A stretch of DNA of 64,000 nucleotides, from assembly GCF_024978135.1 (NCBI RefSeq), contig NZ_JANTEZ010000007.1, positions 56,782-120,781 on the forward strand, in the 5' to 3' direction. The notes beneath the pieces were generated by a model that was not told the DNA's origin, did not search any database, and saw only the letters and a list, made by a program, of their open reading frames with translations. This document shows, piece after piece, positions 8,358-16,431 of the stretch. Every line of letters begins with the position of its first letter. The stretch's first letter is position 1. The stretch is from Herbiconiux gentiana (GTDB lineage Bacteria > Actinomycetota > Actinomycetes > Actinomycetales > Microbacteriaceae). Made by a program: the position numbers and the translations under genes.

Positions 8358-9359
8358 CTAGGGCGCGGCCGTCCCCGCCTCGAACCGAGCCCCCGGCAGC
8401 CGCCGGCGGATCACGTCGATCGCCGCCTCGTTCTGATCCACGAGCACGTAGTTGCGCCCGAGCGCCGCCGCCACCGCCCCAGTCGTGCCGCTCCCGGCGA
8501 AGAAGTCGAGCACCCAGTCGCCCTCGCGGCTCGACGCCTGCACGATCCGCCGCAGCACGCCCTCGGGCTTCTGCGTCGGATACCCCGTCTTCTCCCGCCC
8601 CGTCGGCGACACGATGGTGTGCCACCAGACGTCGGTCGGCAGCTTGCCCCGCGCCGCGCGCTCCGGCGTCACGAGCCCGGGCGCCATGTACGGCTCGCGG
8701 TCGACGGTCTCCGAGTCGAAGTAGTACGTGGCCGGGTTCTTCACGTACACCAGGATCGTGTCGTGCTTCGTCGGCCACCGGTTCTTCGACTTCGCGCCGT
8801 AGTCGTAGGCCCAGATGATCTCGTTCAGAAAGCACTCGCGCCCGAACAGCGCATCCAGCAGCACCTTCGCATAGTGGGCCTCGCGGTAGTCGAGGTGCAG
8901 GTAGAGGGTGCCGTCGTCGGCGAGCAGCCGCCACGCCTCCACCAGCCGCGGCTCGAGGAACGACCAGTAGTCGTCGAAGCGGTCGTCGTACTGCAGCAGG
9001 TCGCCCTTGATGCGGTCGTAGAGCCGCCCCTTGAAACCGGCGTAGCGGCCGGGAACCGGTTCGACCTCGGCGACCGGCGCGGGCTCTGCGGGCGGTGCGC
9101 CCGTGGCGGCGGCCGGGGTGTCGGCGGCGACCGCGACATCCGGATGCCCGACCGACGCCGAGGGCAGCGGCACCCGCTTCACCGTGGTGGTGCGACGCGC
9201 CTGCGACCGGCCGGTGTTGAACGGCGGGTCGAGGTAGATCAGCGTGAACGACCCGTCGGCGAACGCCCCGATCAAGGGCAGGTTGTCGCCCTGGATGACG
9301 AGCCCCTCGCCCCGGGCGTCGTCGTCGAAGTCGTCGAGGGGCGATCCGGCGACAGGCAT
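8358..9359 (-). CDS. Orphan site-specific DNA methyltransferase (N6-adenine/N4-cytosine type)
   Basis: A 333-aa enzyme of the DNA methylase N4/N6 family. Catalytic motif IV is FTLIYLDPPFNTG near residue 43, and the S-adenosylmethionine-binding motif I is DWVLDFFAGSGTTGAVAAA near residue 286, giving the beta-class order (catalytic motif first). Between them lie SFLEPRLVEAWRLLADDGTLYLHLDYREAHYAKVLLDALFG (in pieces) and WAYDYGAKSKNRWPTKHDTILVY, usual for this group. No restriction endonuclease or specificity subunit is encoded on either side, so it is an orphan methylase, perhaps regulatory or genome-marking. Residues 60-95 include a Pro/Ala-rich insertion. CAGAAT ends 6 nt before the ATG, so its mRNA may be leaderless. 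The recognition sequence cannot be inferred. Confidence 0.9.
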   Translation of the reverse strand: MPVAGSPLDDFDDDARGEGLVIQGDNLPLIGAFADGSFTLIYLDPPFNTGRSQARRTTTVKRVPLPSASVGHPDVAVAADTPAAATGAPPAEPAPVAEVEPVPGRYAGFKGRLYDRIKGDLLQYDDRFDDYWSFLEPRLVEAWRLLADDGTLYLHLDYREAHYAKVLLDALFGRECFLNEIIWAYDYGAKSKNRWPTKHDTILVYVKNPATYYFDSETVDREPYMAPGLVTPERAARGKLPTDVWWHTIVSPTGREKTGYPTQKPEGVLRRIVQASSREGDWVLDFFAGSGTTGAVAAALGRNYVLVDQNEAAIDVIRRRLPGARFEAGTAAP

Positions 9360-9406
9360 TGCCCAATTCTGGCAGTTCCAAGGTCGGCGGCGTATCGTCG
9401 GGCCCG

Positions 9407-9694
9407 ATGAGCACCATGATCCGCAACGAGCCCGGGCAGAGCCGCTACACCATCGCTCTCGACGACCAGGTCGCGGGGTTCGCCGACTACCAGCTCGAAG
9501 GATCCCGCATCGTCTTCACCCGCACCGAGGTCGACCCCCGCCGCCGCAAGGCCGGCCTCGCCGGAGCGCTCGTCGAATACGCCCTCGACGACGTGCGCAC
9601 CTCGAGCGCCCTCACCGTGGTGCCGCAGTGCAGCTTCGTGGCGCACTTCATCGACGCGCACCCCGACTACCAGGAGCTCGTCGACCGAGGCTGA
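9407..9694 (+). CDS. Small GNAT-family N-acetyltransferase (YidJ/CG-type)
   Basis: A 95-aa protein of the short GNAT group (Acetyltransf_CG-like). It has YTIALDDQVAGFADYQLEGSRI (strands 1-3), then FTRTEVDPRRRKAGLAGALVEYALDDVR with the acetyl-CoA-binding R-R-x-x-G-x-A pattern, and VVPQCSFVAHFIDAHPDY at the C-terminus, which matches the family ending. ATG 9407 and ATG 9416 are both possible starts. It is divergent from the methyltransferase with only 47 bp between starts. The acetyl acceptor is unknown; members of this group are annotated only as predicted acetyltransferases. Confidence 0.85.
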   Translation: MSTMIRNEPGQSRYTIALDDQVAGFADYQLEGSRIVFTRTEVDPRRRKAGLAGALVEYALDDVRTSSALTVVPQCSFVAHFIDAHPDYQELVDRG

Positions 9695-9727
9695 CCTCTG
9701 GCGGATCTCTGGCGGACCTCTGGCGGC
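9695..9727 (+). repeat. Three tandem 11-nt units
   Basis: Immediately after the small acetyltransferase stop the unit CCTCTGGCGGA is repeated three times with one or two changes (9695-9705, 9706-9716, 9717-9727). It is noncoding. It may simply be a replication-slippage product; I see no hairpin in it. Confidence 0.7.
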
Positions 9728-9805
9728 GCCGATCGGGCCTCCGGGTGGATGCTGGTGAGCGAGCCGTTCGTGTCACAGCGGCCGCGACCCGAGGGGCGGA
9801 TGCCG

Positions 9806-10339
9806 ATGAGCGACGAGATCCGAGCGAGCACCGGCGGCGCGTCGATCCGCGCCTGGGTCGGCCGGCTCGCCGAACCGGTGGGCGACCCCGGCGGGGGTGC
9901 CGCCTCGGGCGTGATGCTCGCCATGGGATGCGCGCTCACGTCGATGGTCGCGGGGTACACGCGGCACGAGCATCCGCTCGAGGCCGACGCCGTGAAAGAG
10001 CGAGCGGATGCCCGCCGCGAACGCGCCCTCGAGCTAGCCGACCTCGACGCGCAGGAGTCGGCGGAGTTCGGTGCCGCCTACCACGAGCCGCGCGGCGAAC
10101 CCCGCGACGCCGCGGTCACCGCCGCCGGATCGGCGGCCGCCCGCACCTCGGCCGACCTCGCGCAGCTCGCCTCGGAGGCCCTCGACGACCTGGCGGCGCT
10201 CGCCCCGCTGGCACCGCCGTTCCTGCGCCCCGACGTCGCCGTGGCGGAGGCCGCCCTGCGCGCCGGGCTCGCGGGGGCGCGCACGAACCTCGACGCCGAC
10301 CTGGCGGAGGTGGAGCGCCATCGCCCAACCTCTAGTTGA
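9806..10339 (+). CDS. Cyclodeaminase/cyclohydrolase family protein (FTCD C-terminal-like)
   Basis: A 177-aa helical protein. ASIRAWVGRLAEPVGDPGGGAASGVMLAMGCALTSMVAG (in pieces, residues about 12-50) is the PGGG-(S/A)-(A/S) signature of the formiminotetrahydrofolate cyclodeaminase/methenyl-THF cyclohydrolase family, which acts in folate one-carbon metabolism. ATG 9806 is preferred because GAGGGG at 9791-9796 gives 9-nt spacing; ATG 9800 is too close. It is shorter and more alanine-rich than characterised enzymes, and no formiminotransferase partner lies nearby, so enzymatic activity is uncertain. The stop codon runs into the promoter of the next gene. Confidence 0.75.
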   Translation: MSDEIRASTGGASIRAWVGRLAEPVGDPGGGAASGVMLAMGCALTSMVAGYTRHEHPLEADAVKERADARRERALELADLDAQESAEFGAAYHEPRGEPRDAAVTAAGSAAARTSADLAQLASEALDDLAALAPLAPPFLRPDVAVAEAALRAGLAGARTNLDADLAEVERHRPTSS

Positions 10340-10363
10340 GATAGTCTCATGATCGTGTAGGGT
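10336..10363 (+). promoter_or_regulatory. Promoter of the acyltransferase gene with palindromic operator candidate
   Basis: TTGAGA (10336-10341) and TAGGGT (10358-10363) are separated by 16 nt, and the hexamer ends 6 nt before GTG 10370, as for a leaderless transcript. The perfect inverted repeat TGAGA-TAG-TCTCA (10337-10349) overlaps the -35 element and so could be an operator. No adjacent regulator gene is present, so the binding protein is unknown. Confidence 0.55.
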
Positions 10364-10369
10364 GGGCCG

Positions 10370-11686
10370 GTGTTGCCGCTCCGCCCGCCTCCGACCGTCG
10401 TCTCGGTGGCGCGCGTGGCGGGGCGCGTGGCGGCGCTCGACGGGCTGCGCGGGCTGGCCGCGCTGGCGGTGGCGCTCGGTCACGCGCTGCTCGTCGTGCG
10501 CGAGAACGTCGTGGCCGACTGGCTCGGCGGGTCGGCGCTCGCCCTCACGACGAACGGGTTCAGCATCGCCGCCTCGCACGCGGTCTGGCTCTTCTTCGTG
10601 CTCTCGGGCGTCGTGCTGACGAAACTCGCCACCCGCGGCCCGCCGGGCACCTTCGACTACGGTCGGTACACCCTCTCGCGCCTCGCCCGGCTCTACCTGC
10701 CGGTCTGGGCGGCGCTCGCCTTCATGGTGGTCACGGTGCTGCTGGTGCGGCGCACGAGCAGTGGGTTCGGGGCGTGGGTCGACGGGCATCCGACGCATCT
10801 CGACCCGTGGGCGCTACTCAACGACGCCACCCTGCTGACCGGCACCAGCGGGGCGCTCTCGCCGCTCTGGACGCTGCAGTGGGAGGTGCTGTTCTCCCTG
10901 CTGCTCGTGCTGTACCTCGCGGTGCTGCAGCGGGTGCCGGCCGTGCTGGCGCTGGTCATGCTCGTCGCCTGCTCGTCGCTCGGCGGGGTGCTCGGCAACC
11001 CCACGCTGCTCTACCTTCCGATGTTCGGGCTGGGCGTCGTGCTGGCGCTGAACTGGGCGGCGCTCGCCCGGGCGGCCGCTGGGCTCGACGCGGTGGTTCG
11101 GCGGCGGCGCGGGGGCGTGACGGTGACGACGGTGGTCGCGCTCGCGCTCACCACAGAGGCGGCCTTCCTGGGCTGGCAGCTGACGACGTCTCCGCTGATC
11201 GCGCCGCCGGCCCGCTCGGCGCTCGAGACCGTCGGGCACCTTGCGGCGTCGATGCTGCTGATCCTACTGGCCGGCCTCTGGCCGCCCGTGCGCCGCGCCT
11301 TCTCGTCGCGCCCGCTGCAGTGGCTCGGCCTGGTCTCGTTCAGCCTGTACCTCGTGCACGAGCCTGTCCTCCTCGCGGTGGTGCGCCTGGCGGTGCCGGC
11401 GCACGACGCGGCCTGCACCCTCGGCCTCTGCCCGCCGGCTCCCGCCGGCTTCTCGGCGCTGCCCGGCTCGGCGCTGACCGACGGCTTCTCGGCGCTACCC
11501 GGCTCGGCGCTCGCGGATCTCGGCGCGCCAGGCATCGTCCTCATGGCCGTCGTGGCGATCGCCCTCTCCCTCGCGGTAGCTGCCGCCTTCCACCGCCTGG
11601 TCGAACGCCCGGCCCACCGCTTCGCCCAGCGCCTCCGCGCGGACTCACCACATCCTCGACTGAACCGCACCGGCGGAACCCCGTGA
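10370..11686 (+). CDS. Acyltransferase 3 family membrane protein (OafA-like)
   Basis: A 438-aa integral membrane O-acyltransferase that would acylate a surface glycan or lipid. Near the N-terminus it has the family motif VAALDGLRGLAALAVALGHA with the expected Arg and His, then AVWLFFVLSGVVLTKL, RYTLSRLARLYLPVW, and the C-terminal WLGLVSFSLYLVHEPVLL. About ten hydrophobic segments are visible. A 36-nt in-frame tandem duplication (11447-11482 and 11483-11518, encoding GFSALPGSAL twice) enlarges an extracytoplasmic loop. The start GTG 10370 follows TAGGGT by 6 nt. The following small gene overlaps its stop (GTGA). It may modify the glycan made by the 3.8-8.3 kb cluster, but this is only proximity. 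Confidence 0.88.
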   Translation: MLPLRPPPTVVSVARVAGRVAALDGLRGLAALAVALGHALLVVRENVVADWLGGSALALTTNGFSIAASHAVWLFFVLSGVVLTKLATRGPPGTFDYGRYTLSRLARLYLPVWAALAFMVVTVLLVRRTSSGFGAWVDGHPTHLDPWALLNDATLLTGTSGALSPLWTLQWEVLFSLLLVLYLAVLQRVPAVLALVMLVACSSLGGVLGNPTLLYLPMFGLGVVLALNWAALARAAAGLDAVVRRRRGGVTVTTVVALALTTEAAFLGWQLTTSPLIAPPARSALETVGHLAASMLLILLAGLWPPVRRAFSSRPLQWLGLVSFSLYLVHEPVLLAVVRLAVPAHDAACTLGLCPPAPAGFSALPGSALTDGFSALPGSALADLGAPGIVLMAVVAIALSLAVAAAFHRLVERPAHRFAQRLRADSPHPRLNRTGGTP

Positions 11687-12042
11687 CTCATCCGACCCTC
11701 ACGACAGCGGACGTCGCCGTCGCCCCAGCAGGGGCCGCCATCTGGGTGGCCCTCGCCGTCGCCGTCGTCGCGCGTGTGACGGCGACTGCGATCCGAGCTC
11801 GCAGAGCCCGCCCTGGTCGGGGCACCGCCGATCGCACCCGCCGACCACCCGACCGACCGAGCTCGACGATGACCGTCGATCTCGCCCGATCGGTGGTGCG
11901 GCCCATCCTCGATTCGGGCGGGGTGCAGTCGAGCGCATTCGGCTGGGCGCCGGCCGCCGAGCACGTCCTGCTCCCTGATGAGCCGACATCTGCGGCCGAA
12001 TCGGTCCTCGGCACCGACCGGCCGACAGACGAATCGACGTGA
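11683..12042 (+). CDS. Hypothetical protein with one membrane segment
   Basis: A 119-aa frame starting at GTG 11683, overlapping the acyltransferase stop as GTGA. The only recognisable feature is a hydrophobic stretch, APAGAAIWVALAVAVVARV, followed by an Arg-rich segment, which would give a single-pass protein with a cytoplasmic basic flank. The rest is low-complexity and matches no family I know. Codon third positions are less GC-biased than in neighbours. The overlap with the previous gene supports it, but it could be a spurious frame. Confidence 0.35.
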   Translation: MTHPTLTTADVAVAPAGAAIWVALAVAVVARVTATAIRARRARPGRGTADRTRRPPDRPSSTMTVDLARSVVRPILDSGGVQSSAFGWAPAAEHVLLPDEPTSAAESVLGTDRPTDEST

Positions 12043-12111
12043 ATGGCAACGCAGTTGTCGGGCGTCCACAGTCGACGAAGGCCCGGCGGAAGAGTGTGAT
12101 TCGATTGCCGC

Positions 12112-13233
12112 ATGCTCACCGACGAGAACCACGATCACCCGCAGCACCGCGACGCAGCACCGGGCAGCTCGGCTGGAGACGGCAGCCTCCTGGCCGGTGA
12201 ATCTGATGCGGGGCGGCGATTCGCCGTGGATGCCGGGGGCGACATCGCCAGCACCCCGCTGCAGCTCGAGGAGGCCGCGAAGGTCGCCGAGCGCGAGGGG
12301 TTCGACGGCGTGCTCGTCACCGAGACGAGGCACGACCCGTTCGTGGCGCTGACGCTGGCCGCCCGCGCCACCGAGCGCGTGCGCCTCTCGAGCGCCATCG
12401 CCGTGGCCTTCGCCCGCAACCCGATGAACACGGCCATGCTCGCGAACGACCTGCAGCTCGTCTCCGGCGGACGCTTCGTGCTGGGCCTCGGCTCGCAGGT
12501 CAAACCGCACATCGAGCGCCGCTTCTCGATGCCCTGGTCGCACCCGGCGAAGCGCATGCGCGAGTACGTCGAGGCGATCCGCGCCATCTGGGCCAGCTGG
12601 GAGACCGGCGAGCGCCTGCGCTTCGAGGGCGAGTTCTACTCGCACACGCTCATGTCGCCCGTCTTCAGCCCCGGGCCGAACCCGCACGGCAATCCGCGCA
12701 TCGCTCTCGCGGCCGTCGGCACCCTGATGACCGAGACGGCTGGGGCGGTCGCCGACGGGTTCCTCAGCCACAGCTTCACCACGGCGCGCTACCTCCGCGA
12801 GGTCTCGTTGCCGGCGCTCGAGCGCGGGCGGGCATCCGCCGACCGGGCCGGCGAGCCGGTCGAGGTGAGCCTGCCCGCGCTGGTGGCCGTCGGCCGCACC
12901 GGTGCCGAGCTCGACACAGCGATCGCCGCCATCAAGAAACAGATCGCGTTCTACGGCTCGACCCCCGCCTACAAGGGCGTGCTCGAGCTGCACGGCTGGG
13001 GCGAACTGCACGAGCGGATGCACGCGGGCTCCGTCAAGGGCGAGTGGGACGCCATGACGCAGCTCGTCACCGACGACGTGCTGGCCGAGTTCGCCGTCGT
13101 GGGCTCGCCCACCGAGGTCGCGTCCCAGCTGCGGGAGCGCTTCGAGGGCGTGGTGCAGCGCCTCTCGTTCTCGACCCCCTACGAGGTGCAGCCCGACGTC
13201 TGGCCCGAACTCCTGTCCGCCCTGAACACCTAG
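12112..13233 (+). CDS. F420-dependent LLM-class oxidoreductase (TIGR03617-type)
   Basis: A 373-aa luciferase-like monooxygenase-fold enzyme. Characteristic stretches are EEAAKVAEREGFDGVLVTETRHDPFVALTLAA, RVRLSSAIAVAFARNPMNTAMLANDLQLVSGGRFVLGLGSQVKPHIERRFSMPW and AGAVADGFLSHSFTT (all in pieces), which fit the actinobacterial F420-dependent subgroup described as TIGR03617. It should use reduced F420 to reduce an unknown small molecule. The first 45 residues, rich in His, Ser and Gly, look unconserved, so the true start may be further downstream; no clear ribosome-binding site precedes ATG 12112. Monocistronic, with gaps on both sides. Confidence 0.85.
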   Translation: MLTDENHDHPQHRDAAPGSSAGDGSLLAGESDAGRRFAVDAGGDIASTPLQLEEAAKVAEREGFDGVLVTETRHDPFVALTLAARATERVRLSSAIAVAFARNPMNTAMLANDLQLVSGGRFVLGLGSQVKPHIERRFSMPWSHPAKRMREYVEAIRAIWASWETGERLRFEGEFYSHTLMSPVFSPGPNPHGNPRIALAAVGTLMTETAGAVADGFLSHSFTTARYLREVSLPALERGRASADRAGEPVEVSLPALVAVGRTGAELDTAIAAIKKQIAFYGSTPAYKGVLELHGWGELHERMHAGSVKGEWDAMTQLVTDDVLAEFAVVGSPTEVASQLRERFEGVVQRLSFSTPYEVQPDVWPELLSALNT

Positions 13234-13265
13234 CCCAGAGGCGGGCGCGCCCGTCGAAAAGATCT

Positions 13266-13303
13266 TCGATAATCGAGATTTCGTCAGGTCATTCTGATAG
13301 AAT
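13266..13303 (+). promoter_or_regulatory. Promoter region of the DUF222/HNH gene
   Basis: TAGAAT (13298-13303) lies 6 nt before ATG 13310, fitting a leaderless transcript. Upstream is the perfect palindrome TCGAT-A-ATCGA (13266-13276), a possible operator. No convincing -35 hexamer is seen at the expected distance. Confidence 0.5.
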
Positions 13304-13309
13304 CTCAGT

Positions 13310-14680
13310 ATGTATCCGGACGCTTTGCTCGACAAGATCGCCGACGATCTTCGGGTCGTCGTGGGGTCGGTCGCGGCTGGGGTGGGCGGGCTGTCGGATG
13401 ACGATTTGCTCGAGCTCATGGCGAAGCTCGAGGCGGTCGGGCGACTGTCGTCGGCGGGGCAGATCAGGGTCGCCGGGGAGGTCGCGGTACGGTCGCGCCG
13501 CGAGCTCGGTGAGGAGGGGCTGAGCCGGTCGCAGAACTTCACCTCGCCGGTCGCGCTGCTCGCGAACGTCACCGGCGCATCGGCGAAAGAGTGCAAGGCC
13601 CGGCTCGAATTGGGGAAGCGGCTGCGGGGCGAAGTGCTGCTCGGTGGCGGCGAGGGGCCGGCGCCGTTCCCCCTGGTCTCTGAGGCGCTCGACTCGGGTG
13701 CGCTCCCGATCGAGGCGGCGGCCACCATCGTTCGTCGGTGCACCGAACTCGCCGACCGCGGATGCTCGCCCGACGTCGTGACAGGTGCCGAGGAGACCCT
13801 CGTCGACAAAACTCTTGCCTGCCACTTCTCGGCCGACGAGACCGCCAAGATGGCCATCCACCTCCGGGACGTGCTCGACCCCGACGGCGCCGAACCTCGG
13901 GACGAGATGCACCAACAGCTGCGGTCCCTGACCCTCTGGCAGTCCTCCGACGGGATGGTCCGCGGGAAGTTCGCACTGATGCCGGAGCAGGGCGGCATCT
14001 GGATGTCGAGCCTACAAGCGATGCAGAGCCCGCGCGTGAGTGGTCCGCGGTTCATGGAGGAGGGCGACTACGTCACCGCCGACGATCGCACGGCGGCGCA
14101 GAAGAACGCCGACACCATCACGGAACTGATCGCCCGGGCAGCCGGCGCCGAGGACATGCCCCGCATCAACGGGGCCACGACGACGGTCAACCTCCACATG
14201 ACGCTCGCCGATCTCGAGGCCGGGCGCGGAGTCGGGTACATCGACGGACTCGACGAGCCCGTGCCCGCGTCGACCGTGGCGCAGCTGCGCTGCAGCTCGC
14301 CGATGGCGGTGACGCTCTTCGGTGACCGGGGCGAGGTCCTGTTCCACGGCAAGACGAAGCGGCTCTTCACCGCCGCGCAGAACCGGGCACTCGCCGCCAG
14401 GGACGGCGGATGCGTGTGGCCCAACTGCGACCGCCCGCCCTCGTACTGCGAGACGCACCACGTCGACGAATGGGTTTCGGATGATCATCCGCCGGGTCGA
14501 ACCGATATCGACAACGGCGTTCTGCTGTGTCACTTCCACCACTCGCACCTGCACAAGGCGGACTGGAAACTGGTCATGCACGACGGAGTGCCGCATCTGA
14601 TCCCGCCCCGATGGAATGATCCCGAACAAACCCCGATCCCGACCACACGCCGACGCACCATCACACGCCCGGCAGCGTGA
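13310..14680 (+). CDS. DUF222 domain-containing HNH endonuclease-like protein (13E12 family)
   Basis: A 456-aa protein typical of actinobacterial genomes, often present in many copies. The N-terminal two-thirds is the DUF222 region (ELMAKLEAVGRLSSAGQIRVAGEVAVRSRREL and GASAKECKARLELGKRL). The C-terminal HNH nuclease domain begins near residue 360: ALAARDGGCVWPNCDRPPSYCETHHVDEW, then NGVLLCHFHHSHLHKADW, giving the Cys-Cys metal knuckle, the catalytic HH and the distal N/H residues. The nuclease fold looks intact. Function is unknown; related genes have been called 13E12 repeat proteins in mycobacteria. A strong hairpin follows the gene. Confidence 0.9.
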   Translation: MYPDALLDKIADDLRVVVGSVAAGVGGLSDDDLLELMAKLEAVGRLSSAGQIRVAGEVAVRSRRELGEEGLSRSQNFTSPVALLANVTGASAKECKARLELGKRLRGEVLLGGGEGPAPFPLVSEALDSGALPIEAAATIVRRCTELADRGCSPDVVTGAEETLVDKTLACHFSADETAKMAIHLRDVLDPDGAEPRDEMHQQLRSLTLWQSSDGMVRGKFALMPEQGGIWMSSLQAMQSPRVSGPRFMEEGDYVTADDRTAAQKNADTITELIARAAGAEDMPRINGATTTVNLHMTLADLEAGRGVGYIDGLDEPVPASTVAQLRCSSPMAVTLFGDRGEVLFHGKTKRLFTAAQNRALAARDGGCVWPNCDRPPSYCETHHVDEWVSDDHPPGRTDIDNGVLLCHFHHSHLHKADWKLVMHDGVPHLIPPRWNDPEQTPIPTTRRRTITRPAA

Positions 14681-14718
14681 CAACGCGCCCACCTACACAA
14701 ACCAGTCACAGTCATCGA

Positions 14719-14774
14719 GGGCAAGCGCGAAGCGCGCGGCAGTACACGGCTGCCGCGCGCTGACGCGCTTGCCC
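14719..14774. terminator. Long hairpin between convergent genes (bidirectional terminator candidate)
   Basis: The arms GGGCAAGCGCG + AGCGCGCGGCAG pair perfectly with CTGCCGCGCGCT + CGCGCTTGCCC (11 and 12 bp, separated by a 1-nt/2-nt internal bulge) around a TACACGG loop. It sits between the convergent DUF222 and HbpS-like genes. There is no downstream T tract on either strand, so factor-independent termination is not certain. Confidence 0.65.
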
Positions 14775-14848
14775 GAGATGGTCATAGCCGGGCCAGAAGG
14801 CCCGTCGCCTCGACACGGCCTCGACGAAGACCGGCCGGTTCAGAGAGG

Positions 14849-15331
14849 TCAGCGCGCGACGTAGGCCGCGAGCGCGTCCGCCGCGAGCTGGTGGTCGACC
14901 ACGTCGGGCTCCCCCGACGCCGTGATCGTGCCGAGCAGCTCCCCGCGCACGAAGAGCGGGATCGAGCCGCCGTGGGCCCGCATCACCGCGTGGTCGACCC
15001 CGGGCTCGTCGAGCCCGTCGAAACGGGTGCCCGCCGCCTCGTGCCGGCGCCGCACGAGCAGCGAGGGCACACCGAAGTACACCGCCACCGCCGCCTTACC
15101 CGCGAGCCAGAAGTCGTTCTCGGGCCCGGTCGCACCGAGCTTCGCCCGGAACACCAGGTCGCCCGCCAGCACGATGTCGACCGCGAGGTCGAGACCCCGG
15201 GCACGGATGAGGTCGGCGGCGATCACACCGAGGTCGAGAGCATCCGACTTCGAGAAGGACGGCACGTCGAAGACCGGCGCCACCTCGAGGTCGTCGACGG
15301 TGAACACAGGAAGGGGAGAGGACGAGCTCAC
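14849..15331 (-). CDS. Heme-degrading domain protein (HbpS/UPF0303-like)
   Basis: A 160-aa protein from GTG 15331. Its core SDALDLGVIAADLIRARGLDLAVDIVLAGDLVFRAKLG and DFWLAGKAAVAVYFGVPSLLVRRR followed by SIPLFVRGELLGTITASGEPDVVDHQLAADAL (in pieces) matches the HbpS/GlcG-like and UPF0303 group (PF03928). Some members bind heme or act as accessory redox sensors. The start overlaps the lipoate ligase stop (GTGA), so the two are co-transcribed. Whether it binds heme, lipoate or something else cannot be told from sequence. Confidence 0.8.
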   Translation of the reverse strand: MSSSSPLPVFTVDDLEVAPVFDVPSFSKSDALDLGVIAADLIRARGLDLAVDIVLAGDLVFRAKLGATGPENDFWLAGKAAVAVYFGVPSLLVRRRHEAAGTRFDGLDEPGVDHAVMRAHGGSIPLFVRGELLGTITASGEPDVVDHQLAADALAAYVAR

Positions 15332-16377
15332 GGAACCCGTCCGATCCACTCGGGCGTCGCGAACTTCGTGCGCACCAGCTCCTCGGCAGCGGCCCGCTCC
15401 GACGGAGTGATCGACGACGGCACCGCCCCGTACAGCCCCGTGAAGGTTGCGATCAGCCGGTCGATGATCTCGGCCCGCGGCAGCCCGGTCTGGCTGCGCA
15501 GCGGATCGACGCGCTTGGCGGCCGAGGTGGTGCCCTTGTCGCTCATCTTCTCGCGGCCGATCCGCAAGACCTGGGTCATCTTCTCGCCGTCCATGTCGTA
15601 GCTCATGGTGGCGTGGTGCAACACGGCGCCGTTGCCGAGGCGCTTCTGCGCGGCCCCGCCGATCTTGCCTTTGACCGATGAGATGTCGTTCAGCGGCTGG
15701 TAGAACGCCTCGATACCGAGCGACTTCAGCGCGGTGATCACCCACTCGTCGAGGAACGCGTAGGAATCGGCGAAGCTCATGCCCTGCACGAGCGCGGCCG
15801 GGGCGTAGATCGAGTACGTGACGACCGAGTTCGCATCCATGAACATGGCGCCGCCGCCCGAGATGCGGCGCACGACCTCGAAGCCGTACTTCGACGCGTT
15901 CGCCGCGTCGACCTCGTTCTTCAGCGACTGGAAGCTGCCGATCACGACCGCCGGCTCGTTCCACTCCCAGATGCGCAGCGTGGGCTTGCGGTGCCCCTCG
16001 CCCACCTCGTTCGTGAGCACCTCGTCGAGCGCGAGCTGCATCTGCGGCGTCTCCGGCCCGGTGTGGATGAGCTGCCACTCGTACGCGTCCCAGCTCGTCG
16101 CCCGCGCGAGCGACCGCCGCACCGCGACCGCCACCGCCTCGGGCGTGAAGCCGAGCAGCACCGCCCCCTCGGGCAGCGCACCGCGCACGGCCGCCGCGAT
16201 GGTGGCGGCGTCGCTGTCGGCGGGCAGACCATTCACGGCCTCGTCGATCAGCGGCAGCGCGTCATCGGGCTCGAGGAAGAAATCGCCGGCCAGCCGGAAG
16301 TTCTGGATGCGCCCGTCGACCTCGTCGAGATCGACCACCACCAGCTTGCCGCCGGGCACCTTGTATTCACCGTGCAT
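15328..16377 (-). CDS. Lipoate-protein ligase A family protein
   Basis: A 349-aa protein. The N-terminal 80 residues (YKVPGGKLVVVDLDEVDGRIQNFRLAGDFFLEPDDAL) resemble the small lipoate-ligase accessory domain that follows or accompanies the catalytic domain in other organisms, here placed first. The catalytic domain runs from about MQLALDEVL to the end, with EPAVVIGSFQSLKNEV, the RRISGGGAMFMD motif near residue 167 and the lysine motif KGKIGGAAQKR near residue 236. It would attach lipoate (or a related acyl group) to 2-oxoacid dehydrogenase or GcvH domains. TACGCT lies 6 nt before the ATG, suggesting a leaderless mRNA. Cotranscribed with the HbpS-like gene. Confidence 0.85.
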   Translation of the reverse strand: MHGEYKVPGGKLVVVDLDEVDGRIQNFRLAGDFFLEPDDALPLIDEAVNGLPADSDAATIAAAVRGALPEGAVLLGFTPEAVAVAVRRSLARATSWDAYEWQLIHTGPETPQMQLALDEVLTNEVGEGHRKPTLRIWEWNEPAVVIGSFQSLKNEVDAANASKYGFEVVRRISGGGAMFMDANSVVTYSIYAPAALVQGMSFADSYAFLDEWVITALKSLGIEAFYQPLNDISSVKGKIGGAAQKRLGNGAVLHHATMSYDMDGEKMTQVLRIGREKMSDKGTTSAAKRVDPLRSQTGLPRAEIIDRLIATFTGLYGAVPSSITPSERAAAEELVRTKFATPEWIGRVP

Positions 16378-16431
16378 GGGTTCAGCGTAGCCCTGGCCGC
16401 CGACAGGGCGGCAGAGCGGATGCGCGGCCGC

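Noticed and set aside
11011..14055. Open minus-strand frame of about 1000 codons
   Set aside because: It is antisense to four well-supported plus-strand genes, its residues are the Arg/Ser/Pro/Ala mix of a shadow frame in GC-rich DNA, and it matches no family.
13310..14680. Homing endonuclease or mobile intron
   Set aside because: The HNH domain is fused to DUF222 in the standard actinobacterial architecture. No split host gene, intron boundary or flanking direct repeat is visible.
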